NCBI GenBank assembly: GCA_965204405.1
Contig: CBDBEN010000004.1
Coordinates: forward strand, 1,178,001-1,242,000
Source: JANQPX01 sp965204405
GTDB taxonomy: Bacteria > Pseudomonadota > Alphaproteobacteria > Geminicoccales > Geminicoccaceae
Direction of reading: 5' to 3'
Length of the DNA: 64,000 nt
The stretch's first letter is position 1; every line of letters begins with the position of its first letter. The notes beneath the pieces were generated by a model. It saw only the letters and a list, made by a program, of their open reading frames with translations, made no database searches and was not told the DNA's origin. Positions 16,641 to 25,295 of the stretch are shown piece by piece. The position numbers and the translations under genes were made by a program.

Positions 16641-17918
16641 ATGCAGAAGATCGGCAGTCAGGATGAATGGATCGAACGTGCCAAGGCGGTACTGCCTGCC
16701 GGCGGCTTCGGCAATTTCGATCCGGGAATCATGCTTTGCGAAGGCCGGGGCAGCCGTGTCTGGGACGAGGATGGCAATGAATATGTCGACTTTCTGATCG
16801 GTTCCGGCCCGATGATGCTGGGCCATGGGCATCCTGAGGTTTTGGAAGCGGTGTTGGAGCAACTGCCTAAAGGCATGACCTTCTTTACCACCAACACCAC
16901 CGGTATCGAGCTCGCCGAAGCCATTTGCGAAGCTGTCCCCTGTAGCGAGCAAGTCCGCTATGTGGCCACCGGCAGCGAGGCGGACATGTATGCCATGCGC
17001 CTGGCCCGCGCTTTTACCGGCAGGCCAAAGATCCTGAAGTTCGAGGGCGGCTATCATGGCATGAGCCCCGAGGCACAGATGAGCCTCGCCCCGACAAGAC
17101 ATGCCAATTTCCCGACAGCCGTGCCCGACAGCGCCGGGATCCCCAAGGGCATCGCGGCGGAGATGCTGATCGCGCCCTTCAACGACCCGGACTTTGCGCG
17201 CTCCATCATCGAGGAGCATGGCCCCGAGATTGCCGGCGTGATCGTCGAGCCGCTCCAGCGCCTGATCCCGCCGGCTCCAGGATTCCTGCAGACATTGCGC
17301 AATCTCTGCAGCCAAGCAGGCATCCTGCTGATCTTCGATGAGATCGTCACTGGTTTTCGCCTTGCCTATGGCGGCGCCCAGGAAGCCTACGACGTCACGC
17401 CGGATCTGTGCACGCTCGGCAAGGTGATCGGCGGCGGGTTCGCTCTTGCCGCGGTCGTCGGCCGGGCCGATATCATGAGCCATTTCGACAAGGATAAGGT
17501 GGGTGCCGAAGGCTGGCTGATGCAACTTGGCACCCTCACCGGCACCCCGATTGCCGGTGTCGCCGGGCTGAAGACCATGGAAATTCTGAGGCGCGAGGGC
17601 AGCTACGAAACGCTGAGCGCCCATGGCCGCCGCTTGATGGACTTGCAACAGTCCGCATTGGATGATGCTGGGATCACCCATCAAATCGTCGGCGAGCCTG
17701 CCCTGTTCGACGTGGTCTTCAGCGATGGCCAGATACGCGATTACCGGGACCATCAAAACGAAGATTCAGAGCGGAACAGCCTCTATAACAAAATACTGCG
17801 GCAAAACGGCATCCTCAAAGCACCGGGCAAGCTCTATGTCTCCTTGGCGCTCACGGAGGATGACTTCTCGCAAATGCAGAACGCAGTCGGCGAAGCTGTT
17901 GCAGAGCTTCGTGCCTAG
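16641..17918 (+). CDS. Class III PLP aminotransferase (glutamate-1-semialdehyde aminomutase-like)
   Basis: A 425-residue fold-type I PLP enzyme closest to the HemL/GSAM branch of class III aminotransferases. It contains ARAFTGRPKILKFEGGYHGM, the cofactor-holding aspartate in LLIFDEIVTGFRLAYGG, and the Schiff-base lysine in TLGKVIGGGFALAAVVG. GLLGTLTGTP-like residues appear as QLGTLTGTPIAGVAGL. It ends an apparent four-gene operon starting with the M81 peptidase. True HemL is usually encoded alone and has a different N-terminus, so a catabolic transaminase or aminomutase acting on a product of that pathway is more likely than tetrapyrrole synthesis. Confidence 0.88.
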   Translation: MQKIGSQDEWIERAKAVLPAGGFGNFDPGIMLCEGRGSRVWDEDGNEYVDFLIGSGPMMLGHGHPEVLEAVLEQLPKGMTFFTTNTTGIELAEAICEAVPCSEQVRYVATGSEADMYAMRLARAFTGRPKILKFEGGYHGMSPEAQMSLAPTRHANFPTAVPDSAGIPKGIAAEMLIAPFNDPDFARSIIEEHGPEIAGVIVEPLQRLIPPAPGFLQTLRNLCSQAGILLIFDEIVTGFRLAYGGAQEAYDVTPDLCTLGKVIGGGFALAAVVGRADIMSHFDKDKVGAEGWLMQLGTLTGTPIAGVAGLKTMEILRREGSYETLSAHGRRLMDLQQSALDDAGITHQIVGEPALFDVVFSDGQIRDYRDHQNEDSERNSLYNKILRQNGILKAPGKLYVSLALTEDDFSQMQNAVGEAVAELRA

Positions 17919-18007
17919 CGGCATGCCCACTGCATCTGATACCGACGTTCAGTGCTTTCCAGAATATCTGGTTAGACCTTTGAGATGCCGTTTGATCGGA
18001 AAATGCG

Positions 18008-18385
18008 CTAGCTCTCGATATCGCCACCGGCTTCACGCCAAGCGGTGATGCCGCCCAGCATGTTGGTCACCTTGCCGGCGCCCATCTCCTTCAGGGTTTT
18101 GCCGGCGAGTGCAGAACGCCCCCCGGATGCACAGTAGATGACAAGGTGCTTTTCTGAAGACAGGGCCTCGTTGTGCATGGGGCTTTCTGGGTCGGCGATG
18201 AACTCCAGGACGCCGCGGGGTACATGGACAGAACCGGGGATCTTGCCTTTGGCGACTTCGCCGCCTTCGCGAACGTCAACGAAGATCACGCCGTCTCGGC
18301 CGAGAAGCGCCTTTGCGCCTTCGACATCGACCGTGTCGATCATCGCATTTGCTTCAGCCACCATCGCCGCCGCCGATTTTGCCAT
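18008..18385 (-). CDS. Rhodanese-like domain protein
   Basis: A 125-residue single rhodanese domain. The active-site loop is YCASGGRS, with the catalytic cysteine, and VIFVDVREGGEVAKGKIPGS is the usual N-terminal motif, followed by HVPRG. Such proteins carry sulfur as a persulfide; the acceptor is unknown. The frame reaches 18400, but the ATG at 18385 has GGGAGCGGG upstream and is preferred. The N-terminal 25 residues (AKSAAAMVAEANAMIDTVDV) are helical and are common in proteobacterial relatives. Confidence 0.88.
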   Translation of the reverse strand: MAKSAAAMVAEANAMIDTVDVEGAKALLGRDGVIFVDVREGGEVAKGKIPGSVHVPRGVLEFIADPESPMHNEALSSEKHLVIYCASGGRSALAGKTLKEMGAGKVTNMLGGITAWREAGGDIES

Positions 18386-18521
18386 CAATCCCGCTCCCAC
18401 GAAAACCGTGACATCCCGAGCCGGATGTCCTTAAGCTCAACCCCGGAGCCTATTCTGAAAGGCCGGCCTCGCCAGTATAGACTCTCTATTGACCATAAGG
18501 GCTAACCCCGGAGAAAACCAC

Positions 18522-18821
18522 ATGGCAGCTTATGTTCTCGCCCAAATCGACGTCCATGATCCAGAAGGCTTCCAGCGCTATCGGGAAAAAGTTCCGGCAA
18601 CGACGGTGCAATATGGCGGGCGCTATATCGTCCGTGGCGGTGAGATCACGCCGCTTGAAGGCGAATTGTCGGCCCCCCGCTTGGTGATCATCGAATTCCC
18701 CGACAGGGAAGCGGCCAAGACCTGGTACGCCTCGCCCGAATATCAGGAGATTCTGCCATTGCGCCTGAACGCGTCCTCCGGGACCGCGGTGATCGTCGAC
18801 GGGCTGCCCGATTCCGGATGA
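18522..18821 (+). CDS. DUF1330 family protein
   Basis: A 99-residue dimeric alpha-beta barrel protein of the DUF1330 family, recognised from AYVLAQIDVHDPEGFQRYRE, GGRYIVRGGEITPLEG, RLVIIEFPDREAAKTWYASP and EYQEILPLR. The function of the family is unknown. The ATG at 18522 follows CCGGAGAAAACCAC, a reasonable ribosome site; the frame is open slightly upstream to 18489. It diverges from the rhodanese gene. Confidence 0.87.
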   Translation: MAAYVLAQIDVHDPEGFQRYREKVPATTVQYGGRYIVRGGEITPLEGELSAPRLVIIEFPDREAAKTWYASPEYQEILPLRLNASSGTAVIVDGLPDSG

Positions 18822-19121
18822 TCATCACTCCTGTAGAACGTAAGGAGTACCTTCATCGGCAAGGCGATAACGCCGGCCTTCCAAACGAAATCCATCTGGA
18901 TTCAATCCTTGACGATCGGCAGGTTCAGCGCCACATGACCGCTCGAACCGATAAGGCTGGCAGGCGGATACGATCCATGCCGCATTTATGGCTGGCCCTG
19001 TGCGGCACCAAGCCCTAGATAACGGACAAGGATTGCAATAAAGATCGCATCGGCATGATCGAGAGCTTGCAATTCTTGCAAAATTTGTCGACATATCAGT
19101 CGAGATGGACAGCGGCTATCG
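18822..19121. other. Gene-free 300-bp stretch
   Basis: No ORF here looks like a gene. A minus-strand frame at 18825-19094 (89 codons) has no recognisable domain and no good ribosome site. I see no clear hairpin or tRNA. It may hold the ialB promoter. Confidence 0.4.
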
Positions 19122-19673
19122 ATGATCAACATGATGATGAAAAGCTTTCCTTTCCCCCTTCCGTGCGCCCTCCTTTCGCTTGCGGCGCTTTTGATGCTGT
19201 CTTCCGTAGCGCCGGCGCAGACGCCCTATTCGCTTGGCAGCTATACGGACTGGAATGTATGGGAGGTCACTGAAGACGGCCAGAAAATCTGCTTCATTGT
19301 CAGCGAACCGAAGAAGCAGACCGGGAACTATACGCGGCGCGGCAAGCCGGTGGTTCTGGTTGCCAGGCGGCCTGTTCCGGCAGTCACCGATGAGGTCAGC
19401 ATTCAGCCGGGTTATGAATATCTTCAAGGGAGCAGCGTCAAAGTTGCGGTTCAGGTTGCATCTTCCGAGAAGGTTTTTGCCCTGTTCACACGCGGCCCTC
19501 ATGCCTGGACCAAGAATGACGATGAGGACCGCGCCTTGATCGCTGCCATGCGCCAGGGTGGATCGATGATTGTCGAGGGCGAATCGAGTAGGCAGACAAC
19601 ATCGGAAGATACGTATTCGCTCCTCGGTTTCACCAAGGCCTATGATGCCATGGTCGAGGCCTGTTCGAACTGA
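19122..19673 (+). CDS. Invasion-associated locus B (IalB) family protein
   Basis: A 183-residue exported protein. The N-terminus is a signal peptide (SFPFPLPCALLSLAALLMLS ending near APAQ). The mature part begins YTDWNVWEVTEDGQKICFIV, the hallmark of the IalB family, then KPVVLVARRPVPAVTDEVSIQ and VFALFTRGPHAW. IalB was named in Bartonella, where it aids entry into red cells, but homologues are widespread in free-living alphaproteobacteria with an unknown periplasmic role. Several Met codons at the start leave the exact start open (19122 to about 19140). Confidence 0.88.
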   Translation: MINMMMKSFPFPLPCALLSLAALLMLSSVAPAQTPYSLGSYTDWNVWEVTEDGQKICFIVSEPKKQTGNYTRRGKPVVLVARRPVPAVTDEVSIQPGYEYLQGSSVKVAVQVASSEKVFALFTRGPHAWTKNDDEDRALIAAMRQGGSMIVEGESSRQTTSEDTYSLLGFTKAYDAMVEACSN

Positions 19674-19699
19674 ACGGCGCAAGCCGTCATGGCAAGGCC

Positions 19700-20815
19700 A
19701 TGAACGAGTCCAGCATGCTCAGCCCGCCGCCCGCCACTCCTCATTTGTTGGGGCTGGGCTCGGCTGAGCTTGAGGTCGTGCTTGGCCCATCGGACGAAGC
19801 TGCGGCAAAAATCGGCATGCGTGCCCGGCAGATCCAGCATTGGCTCTATCATCGCGGTGCCAGATCCTTCGACGATATGACCACGCTGCCTGCCGGTCTT
19901 AGGGCCTGGCTGCAGGAGCGTTGCATCATCGATCGTCCGACGATCGTCAGTGAGCAGCGCTCCAGCGATGGCACCATCAAATGGCTCCTCAAGTTCCGCG
20001 ACGACCAAGACGTCGAGACCGTCTATATTCCCGATGTCGAGCGCGGTGCTCTTTGCATTTCGAGCCAGGTCGGATGCTCGCTTGCTTGCACTTTCTGCCA
20101 TACCGGCACCATGCCGCTGGTGCGCAATCTGACCCCGGAAGACTTGCTTGCCCAGATCATGGTCGCACGGGATCGTTTGGGCGAGTGGCCGACTCCTTCA
20201 GGGCAGCGGCAGCTCAGCCATATCGTGCTCATGGGCATGGGCGAGCCGCTTCTCAACTACGAGAATATCAAGCAGGCCCTGGAGATCGCCATGGATCCTT
20301 CGGGGCTCGCCTTTCCCAAGCGCAAAATCACGCTCTCGACCTCGGGCATCGTTCCGAAGATCGAGCAATGTGGCCGGGAACTCGGCGTCAATCTTGCGAT
20401 ATCACTGCACGCCGTTCGGAACGATCTGCGCGATGTACTGGTGCCGATCAACAGGAAATGGAACATCGAGGCCTTGTTGGAAGCTTGCCGTGCCTATCCT
20501 TCGGGGGACCGCTGGATCACCTTCGAATATGTGATGCTGGACGGGATCAATGACAGCGATGCCGAGGCAAGGGATCTGGTCCGGCTGTTGAGAGGCATCT
20601 CAGCCAAGGTCAATCTGATTCCGTTCAATCCCTGGCCCGGCAGCGACTATCGATGCTCCAGGCCGGAACGAATCGAGGCCTTTGCCGGGATCGTTTCCAG
20701 GGCAGGCTACCCATCGCCTGTGCGGACACCGCGCGGACGTGACATTCTCGCCGCCTGTGGCCAGTTGAAGACGGCAAGCGAACGGCAGCGCCGCCGCACA
20801 CCGGTGGATGCCTGA
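19700..20815 (+). CDS. rlmN: Dual-specificity RNA methyltransferase RlmN
   Basis: Radical SAM enzyme that methylates C2 of A2503 in 23S rRNA (and A37 of some tRNAs). It is 371 residues, with the cluster motif CSLACTFC (C126, C130, C133), GMGEPLLNYENIKQAL, LSTSGIVPKIEQ and the family end PVRTPRGRDILAACGQL. C119 (RGALCISSQVGC) and C353 (AACGQL) match the two non-cluster cysteines that form the methylated intermediate and later disulfide in known RlmN. Its stop overlaps the start of sppA (A of ATG shared), so the two are probably co-transcribed. Confidence 0.97.
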   Translation: MNESSMLSPPPATPHLLGLGSAELEVVLGPSDEAAAKIGMRARQIQHWLYHRGARSFDDMTTLPAGLRAWLQERCIIDRPTIVSEQRSSDGTIKWLLKFRDDQDVETVYIPDVERGALCISSQVGCSLACTFCHTGTMPLVRNLTPEDLLAQIMVARDRLGEWPTPSGQRQLSHIVLMGMGEPLLNYENIKQALEIAMDPSGLAFPKRKITLSTSGIVPKIEQCGRELGVNLAISLHAVRNDLRDVLVPINRKWNIEALLEACRAYPSGDRWITFEYVMLDGINDSDAEARDLVRLLRGISAKVNLIPFNPWPGSDYRCSRPERIEAFAGIVSRAGYPSPVRTPRGRDILAACGQLKTASERQRRRTPVDA

Positions 20816-22524
20816 TGAAGCGGATCATCGTCGGCATTCTCGCCTCGCTGGGTTTCCTGACCCTTCTGCTGTTCATCAGCATCGGAGCTGTTGTCTGGAC
20901 ATTTTGGCCTGCCGATGAAGAGCTTCCGGAACGCATGATCCTGACGATGGATTTGCGTCACGGTCTGAGTGAAGCCACCAGCAGCGGCTCGTTCGCCGAG
21001 CTGGATTTGTCGCCCGATCTTACCCTGCCCGAGACTGTCCTGGCGATCGATCGGGCCGGACGCCACCCGAATGTCGCCGGGCTGCTCGTTCGCATCGATG
21101 GCGGCAGCCTCGGCTTTGCCCAGACGCAGGAAATCAGAAACGCGATAATCCGCTTCCGGGAAGGCGGTAAATTCGCCCTCGCCTTCTCCACCAGCTTCGG
21201 TGAGTTCGGGCCGGGAACGATCGGTTACTATCTGGCCGCCGCCTTCGATGAGATCCACCTTCAGCCACTTGGTGCTGTCGGTCTGACCGGTCTCTATCTG
21301 GAAACGCCGCTGCTGCAAGGCCTGTTCGAGCAGATCGGGGTGCAGCCCAGCGGCGACAAGCGCGGTCCCTATAAGACCGCAGCTAACATGTTCACCGAAC
21401 GCTCGCTGACAAAGGAGCATCAGCAAAGTCTGGAATGGCTTGCGACCTCGCTTCATGAGCAGATCAGAGCCGGTATCGCCGAAGGTAGGCAACTTGCCTC
21501 TGGCGTGGTCGATGAGTTGATCGACGGCGGCCCCTATGGCGCCGAAGAAGCCCTTGAGAAAGGCCTGGTGGATCGCCTCAGCTATTGGGATCAGGTGGTC
21601 AGGCACGCCAAAGGCAAGGCCGGGCCGGATGCACAGCTCCTTGGGCACGACGCCTTCGTGGGTCTTTTGCCTGCCGAGGAGCAGGCAGACGATGTGGTTG
21701 CCCTGGTCGAAGGGGTCGGGCAAATCCAGGAAGGCGATAGTCTCGATGGGCCAACCGGATCGGTTATGGGGGCCGACACCGTCGCCATGGCGATTTCGGA
21801 TGCCATCGACGACAAGGAAGTACGCGCCATCCTGTTTCGTATCGATTCAGGTGGCGGCTCGGCGGTGGCATCGGAGACGATTGCCCGTGAAATCCGCAGA
21901 GCGATCGAGATGAAAAAGCCGGTGATCGTCTCGATGGGCAATGTCGCCGCCTCCGGCGGCTATTGGATCGCCATGGATGCAACGGCGATCGTCGCCGACC
22001 CCGGCACGCTCACCGGCTCAATCGGCGTTCTCGCCGGCAAACCCGTCCTGAGCGAGCTTTGGGCAAAGCTCGGCGTGAATTGGGGAACGGTCGGACGAGG
22101 CGCCAATGCCTCGATGTGGAGCACCGGCAGCGACTACTCCAACCTGGGCCGCGAGCGCCTCGCTGCCTTCCTTGACGAGACCTACGATGCGTTCACCGCT
22201 GGCGTTGCCCGAGGACGCGGCATGACTCAGGAAGACGTACATGCTGTTGCCGAAGGCCGCGTTTGGACCGGTGCTCAGGCGCAAGAACTTGGCCTGGTCG
22301 ACGAACTTGGCGGCTTTGCCAAGGCGCTGGAGCTCGTCCGGATTGAAATTGAGGCCGATCCCGATGAAGCCATCACGCTCCGCCGGTTTCCTGAGCCCAA
22401 ATCTCCCTGGGAAGCAGCGCTCGACCTGATCGAGAATCCGCTGATCACCCTGCAAATGTTCTCGGATTGGATCGGCCTGATCAATCCAGGTATCTTGAGC
22501 GCACCGCCGGTTCACATTCGCTGA
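20815..22524 (+). CDS. sppA: Signal peptide peptidase SppA, long (67K) type
   Basis: Membrane-bound protease that degrades cleaved signal peptides. One N-terminal membrane helix (residues 4-30) is followed by two tandem ClpP-like domains. In the E. coli long form, the catalytic lysine comes from the first and the serine from the second; here PYKTAAN gives K187 and NVAASGGYWIA gives S380. The second domain also shows AILFRIDSGGGSAVASE, GTLTGSIGVLAGKPVL and GRVWTGAQAQELGLVDELGG. At 569 residues it matches the long form. It overlaps rlmN at the stop/start junction. A weak dyad with a T-run (22588-22614) follows the stop and could end transcription. Confidence 0.94.
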   Translation: MKRIIVGILASLGFLTLLLFISIGAVVWTFWPADEELPERMILTMDLRHGLSEATSSGSFAELDLSPDLTLPETVLAIDRAGRHPNVAGLLVRIDGGSLGFAQTQEIRNAIIRFREGGKFALAFSTSFGEFGPGTIGYYLAAAFDEIHLQPLGAVGLTGLYLETPLLQGLFEQIGVQPSGDKRGPYKTAANMFTERSLTKEHQQSLEWLATSLHEQIRAGIAEGRQLASGVVDELIDGGPYGAEEALEKGLVDRLSYWDQVVRHAKGKAGPDAQLLGHDAFVGLLPAEEQADDVVALVEGVGQIQEGDSLDGPTGSVMGADTVAMAISDAIDDKEVRAILFRIDSGGGSAVASETIAREIRRAIEMKKPVIVSMGNVAASGGYWIAMDATAIVADPGTLTGSIGVLAGKPVLSELWAKLGVNWGTVGRGANASMWSTGSDYSNLGRERLAAFLDETYDAFTAGVARGRGMTQEDVHAVAEGRVWTGAQAQELGLVDELGGFAKALELVRIEIEADPDEAITLRRFPEPKSPWEAALDLIENPLITLQMFSDWIGLINPGILSAPPVHIR

Positions 22525-22652
22525 CAGGCGACCGAGTGCTTCAAAGCATTTCTTCTCTTGAAAAAAATTTCAACGGGTGCATCATATCAACTACTTGAGT
22601 TGGATCGCTTTTTTGCGGTTTCTAGCCCGTTGTCATAACGAGCGATGTTATC

Positions 22653-23906
22653 ATGCAAGAAAATATTATGAGATTGAATCTCTCCGATTTTTTTCACTCA
22701 ATCGTTGAGACAATCAGTAGCTCACCGCTTAAACCATCGATTGCCGTGCTGCCCTTTGTCGAGGAAGACGAAGAAAGCCGGCAGCGACGTCTTGGCCGCT
22801 GGCTGGCCGACGATGTGCTTCATCATCTCGCTCGATTTCGATGTCTTTCCGTCGTCGGTCGCCGCGCCAGCGATGCGGCGTGCAGCAGCCACGACTCGCC
22901 GGAAGCCGTCGGCCGATCCCTTGACACGCGCTATCTGGCAACCGGCAGCGTCCACGCAGCAGCAGATTGTCTTGCGGTGAGTGTGTCCTTGGCCGACAGT
23001 GAATCCGGCCGGCAGCTTTGGTGTGCGCCTTATCAAGTCAGGACAGGCGGCCTGAACGATCCTGAGGACGATCTCGCCAGGGAAGTGGCAACCGGGCTGG
23101 CACTCTCGATCAGCGCCTCGGAGCAAGCGTGGCTTGGCAAGGACGGCCACGCCGATAATGCTCCCGATGCCTCAACACCCCTGATCCTCACCGCCGACCG
23201 GCTGGCCAAGCAATTCCAGCAGCATGCGAACCAACGGGCAAGGCTTCTCGCCGAGAAAGCCCTGATGATCGATCCGATGTCGGCCGGCGCCCACACGGTT
23301 TTGTCTCGAACGCATCATCTGGATGGCCGTTACGGCTGGACGGCGGATCGAGAGCGTTCAATCGAGCAGGCGATCGAGCTCGCCGAACGTGCCCTTCAAC
23401 TGGATCCGATGGAAACCTCAGGCTATGCGGAAATCGGTATGAACAGGCACTTCCTGAGAGAGTACGAATCGGCTCAAGCCGCCTACAAGCGCGCCCTTGA
23501 GATCAACCCCAATGACCCGGATATTCTCGCCGATTTCTCTGATCTGCTGATCAGCATCGGGGAACCGGAGCAGGCGATCGAACCGCTCAGCATGGCCATT
23601 CACCTCCGCCCCGAGCGTGCCGGGATGTACCGTTACTATCTTGCAGGGGCGTTCGATCAGCTAGGCGACGATGAGATGGTGGTGGACCTGCTGTCCGAGA
23701 CCGGCGACATCCAGGAAGGACATCGATTGCTGGCGGCAAGCCACACTCGATTGGGCATGTCGGACAAGGCCGCCTACCATGTCGATCTGACGCTGAAAGT
23801 GCATCCGGCCTTCTCGCTCGCCCACTGGCAGACCATCCTGCCGCATCGAGACTCCGATGTCCGCGCCCGCATCATCGACGGCCTGGCGCGTGCAGGGCTG
23901 CACTAG
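22653..23906 (+). CDS. TPR protein like the C-terminal half of class III adenylate cyclases, no cyclase domain
   Basis: A 417-residue protein. Residues 30-150 begin KPSIAVLPFVEEDEESRQRR and contain LADDVLHHLARFRCLSVVGR and TRYLATGSVHAAADCLAVSV, a module seen in CadC-like regulators and behind alphaproteobacterial adenylate cyclase domains. From about residue 200 there are tetratricopeptide repeats (AIELAERALQLDPMETSGYA, AQAAYKRALEINPNDPDILA, AIEPLSMAIHLRPERAGMYR). There is no signal peptide, no DNA-binding domain and no cyclase catalytic domain before it, so it may be a partner or scaffold rather than an enzyme. The start at 22653 is the first ATG of the frame. Confidence 0.8.
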   Translation: MQENIMRLNLSDFFHSIVETISSSPLKPSIAVLPFVEEDEESRQRRLGRWLADDVLHHLARFRCLSVVGRRASDAACSSHDSPEAVGRSLDTRYLATGSVHAAADCLAVSVSLADSESGRQLWCAPYQVRTGGLNDPEDDLAREVATGLALSISASEQAWLGKDGHADNAPDASTPLILTADRLAKQFQQHANQRARLLAEKALMIDPMSAGAHTVLSRTHHLDGRYGWTADRERSIEQAIELAERALQLDPMETSGYAEIGMNRHFLREYESAQAAYKRALEINPNDPDILADFSDLLISIGEPEQAIEPLSMAIHLRPERAGMYRYYLAGAFDQLGDDEMVVDLLSETGDIQEGHRLLAASHTRLGMSDKAAYHVDLTLKVHPAFSLAHWQTILPHRDSDVRARIIDGLARAGLH

Positions 23907-23969
23907 AGCATTTTCCGACCAGACGGAACTGGCCCGCTCCCTCACCAGGTGATGACCGCCGAGCTCCGG

Positions 23970-23996
23970 ATTGTCGAGGTCTTCAATATCGACAAT
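23970..23996. promoter_or_regulatory. Perfect 8-bp inverted repeat in the MFS leader
   Basis: ATTGTCGA (23970-23977) and TCGACAAT (23989-23996) are exact inverted repeats 11 nt apart, about 55 bp before the MFS start codon. They also lie inside a 27-codon ORF (23952-24035) with AGGTG before its ATG. The site could be an operator or the stem of an RNA hairpin controlling the transporter; the small ORF is not supported by anything else. Confidence 0.4.
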
Positions 23997-24050
23997 ACCA
24001 CTTTCTGGTCGCATCTGGCCTTGAGAGGCGATTGATGAGATCTTCCCGCC

Positions 24051-25286
24051 ATGAAAATGGAGGATCAAGTTGGAGCCGACTTGCCAAATCGCCGTATCGT
24101 CTGGCCGCTGGCGATTGGAGAAACCATTGTTTGGGCTGCCTACTACTATGCGTTTCCAGCCCTGCTTCCCGTCTGGGAGCGCGACCTTGGCTGGACCAAG
24201 ACTGAGCTCTCCGTCGCATTCACCCTTGCCCTGCTGATATCTGCGGCCTCCGCCCCTTTGGTCGGCCGCCTGATTGATCGCGGCTTTGCCAGAGAAGTTC
24301 TTGCTGGCGGCACTGCCCTTGGCGCACTGCTTTTGACATTACTCGCCGCCGTCGATGCACTCTGGCAATTTTATCTGATCTGGCTCGGGCTCGGTGTTGC
24401 CATGGCAGCAACGCTCTATGAAGCCTGCTTTTCCATTCTCACACGAGCTTTAGGCCAAGGGGCGAAACGTGGTATCACCACCGTGGCACTGGTTGCCGGA
24501 TTTGCGGGCACGCTGTCCTTCCCAAGCGCCCATATCCTGTCTGCCTGGTTCGGCTGGCGTATCACTGTTCTCGTCTTCGCCGCTGTTGTCGCCTGCGTGG
24601 CCTTGCCGCTGATGATCTACGCCTGCAACAGCGCCGCCATCCGTGTCGGGCCCAGCGCCGAGCCTGCGAGCCTCAAACTTGCTGGTGCGATGCGGGTCAT
24701 GCGGCGGCCGGCCTTCTGGTGGCTCGCCATCCTATTCGTCGCAATCGGGATGAACCATGGTGTTCTCCTCTCCCACCTGCTGCTGATCCTCGACGAACGC
24801 GGCATTCAGCCCGGCCTGGCCGTCCTGGCAGCTTCGACGATTGGTCCCATGCAGGTCTTCGGCCGCTTGCTGATGACCACGCTCGGCCGGCACGCCTCGA
24901 CTCTGTCCGTGTTTACTGTCTGCCTGGCGGCTACACTCCTTGCAGCGCTGTCGCTCCTGAATGCCGGCGCCTCGCTCCTCTTTCTCGGCTGCTTTGTGGT
25001 CTTCCAGGGTGCCGGCTATGGTGTGACCAGCATCGTCAGGCCAGTCTTTGTTGCCGAACGCCTGGGCCGGCGAAACTTCGGCACGGTGGCAGGTTTCCTG
25101 GCAATCGCCTTTGTCGGTGGTTCAGCCGCCTCGCCCACTGTTGCGGCGCTGATCTGGGAAATCGGCGGCTACGACCCGGTCATCTGGGTTGCCTTCGGCC
25201 TATCCGTCCTGGGTATGATCGCCCTCGCCGCTGCTGCCGGATCCGGTCCTGCCGGAGAGGAGGGCCGGAGCCACGACCAAGGCTGA
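24051..25286 (+). CDS. Major facilitator superfamily transporter
   Basis: A 411-residue polytopic membrane protein with about twelve hydrophobic segments in two bundles. Between the second and third helices is VGRLIDRGFAREV, the MFS loop motif, and the first helix region is ETIVWAAYYYAFPALLPVWE, common in a group of proteobacterial MFS carriers (MFS_1). GFLAIAFVGGSAASPTVAAL lies in the second half. It should be a proton-coupled carrier in the inner membrane; the substrate cannot be told. It converges with the SPOR gene, with only 9 bp between their ends. Met3 is an alternative start. Confidence 0.88.
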   Translation: MKMEDQVGADLPNRRIVWPLAIGETIVWAAYYYAFPALLPVWERDLGWTKTELSVAFTLALLISAASAPLVGRLIDRGFAREVLAGGTALGALLLTLLAAVDALWQFYLIWLGLGVAMAATLYEACFSILTRALGQGAKRGITTVALVAGFAGTLSFPSAHILSAWFGWRITVLVFAAVVACVALPLMIYACNSAAIRVGPSAEPASLKLAGAMRVMRRPAFWWLAILFVAIGMNHGVLLSHLLLILDERGIQPGLAVLAASTIGPMQVFGRLLMTTLGRHASTLSVFTVCLAATLLAALSLLNAGASLLFLGCFVVFQGAGYGVTSIVRPVFVAERLGRRNFGTVAGFLAIAFVGGSAASPTVAALIWEIGGYDPVIWVAFGLSVLGMIALAAAAGSGPAGEEGRSHDQG

Positions 25287-25295
25287 TCGGCCTCT

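Noticed and set aside
16572..17756. 394-codon frame antisense to the class III aminotransferase
   Set aside because: Shadow of a gene with clear PLP motifs.
20707..21723. 338-codon frame antisense to sppA
   Set aside because: Shadow; SppA on the plus strand is full length.
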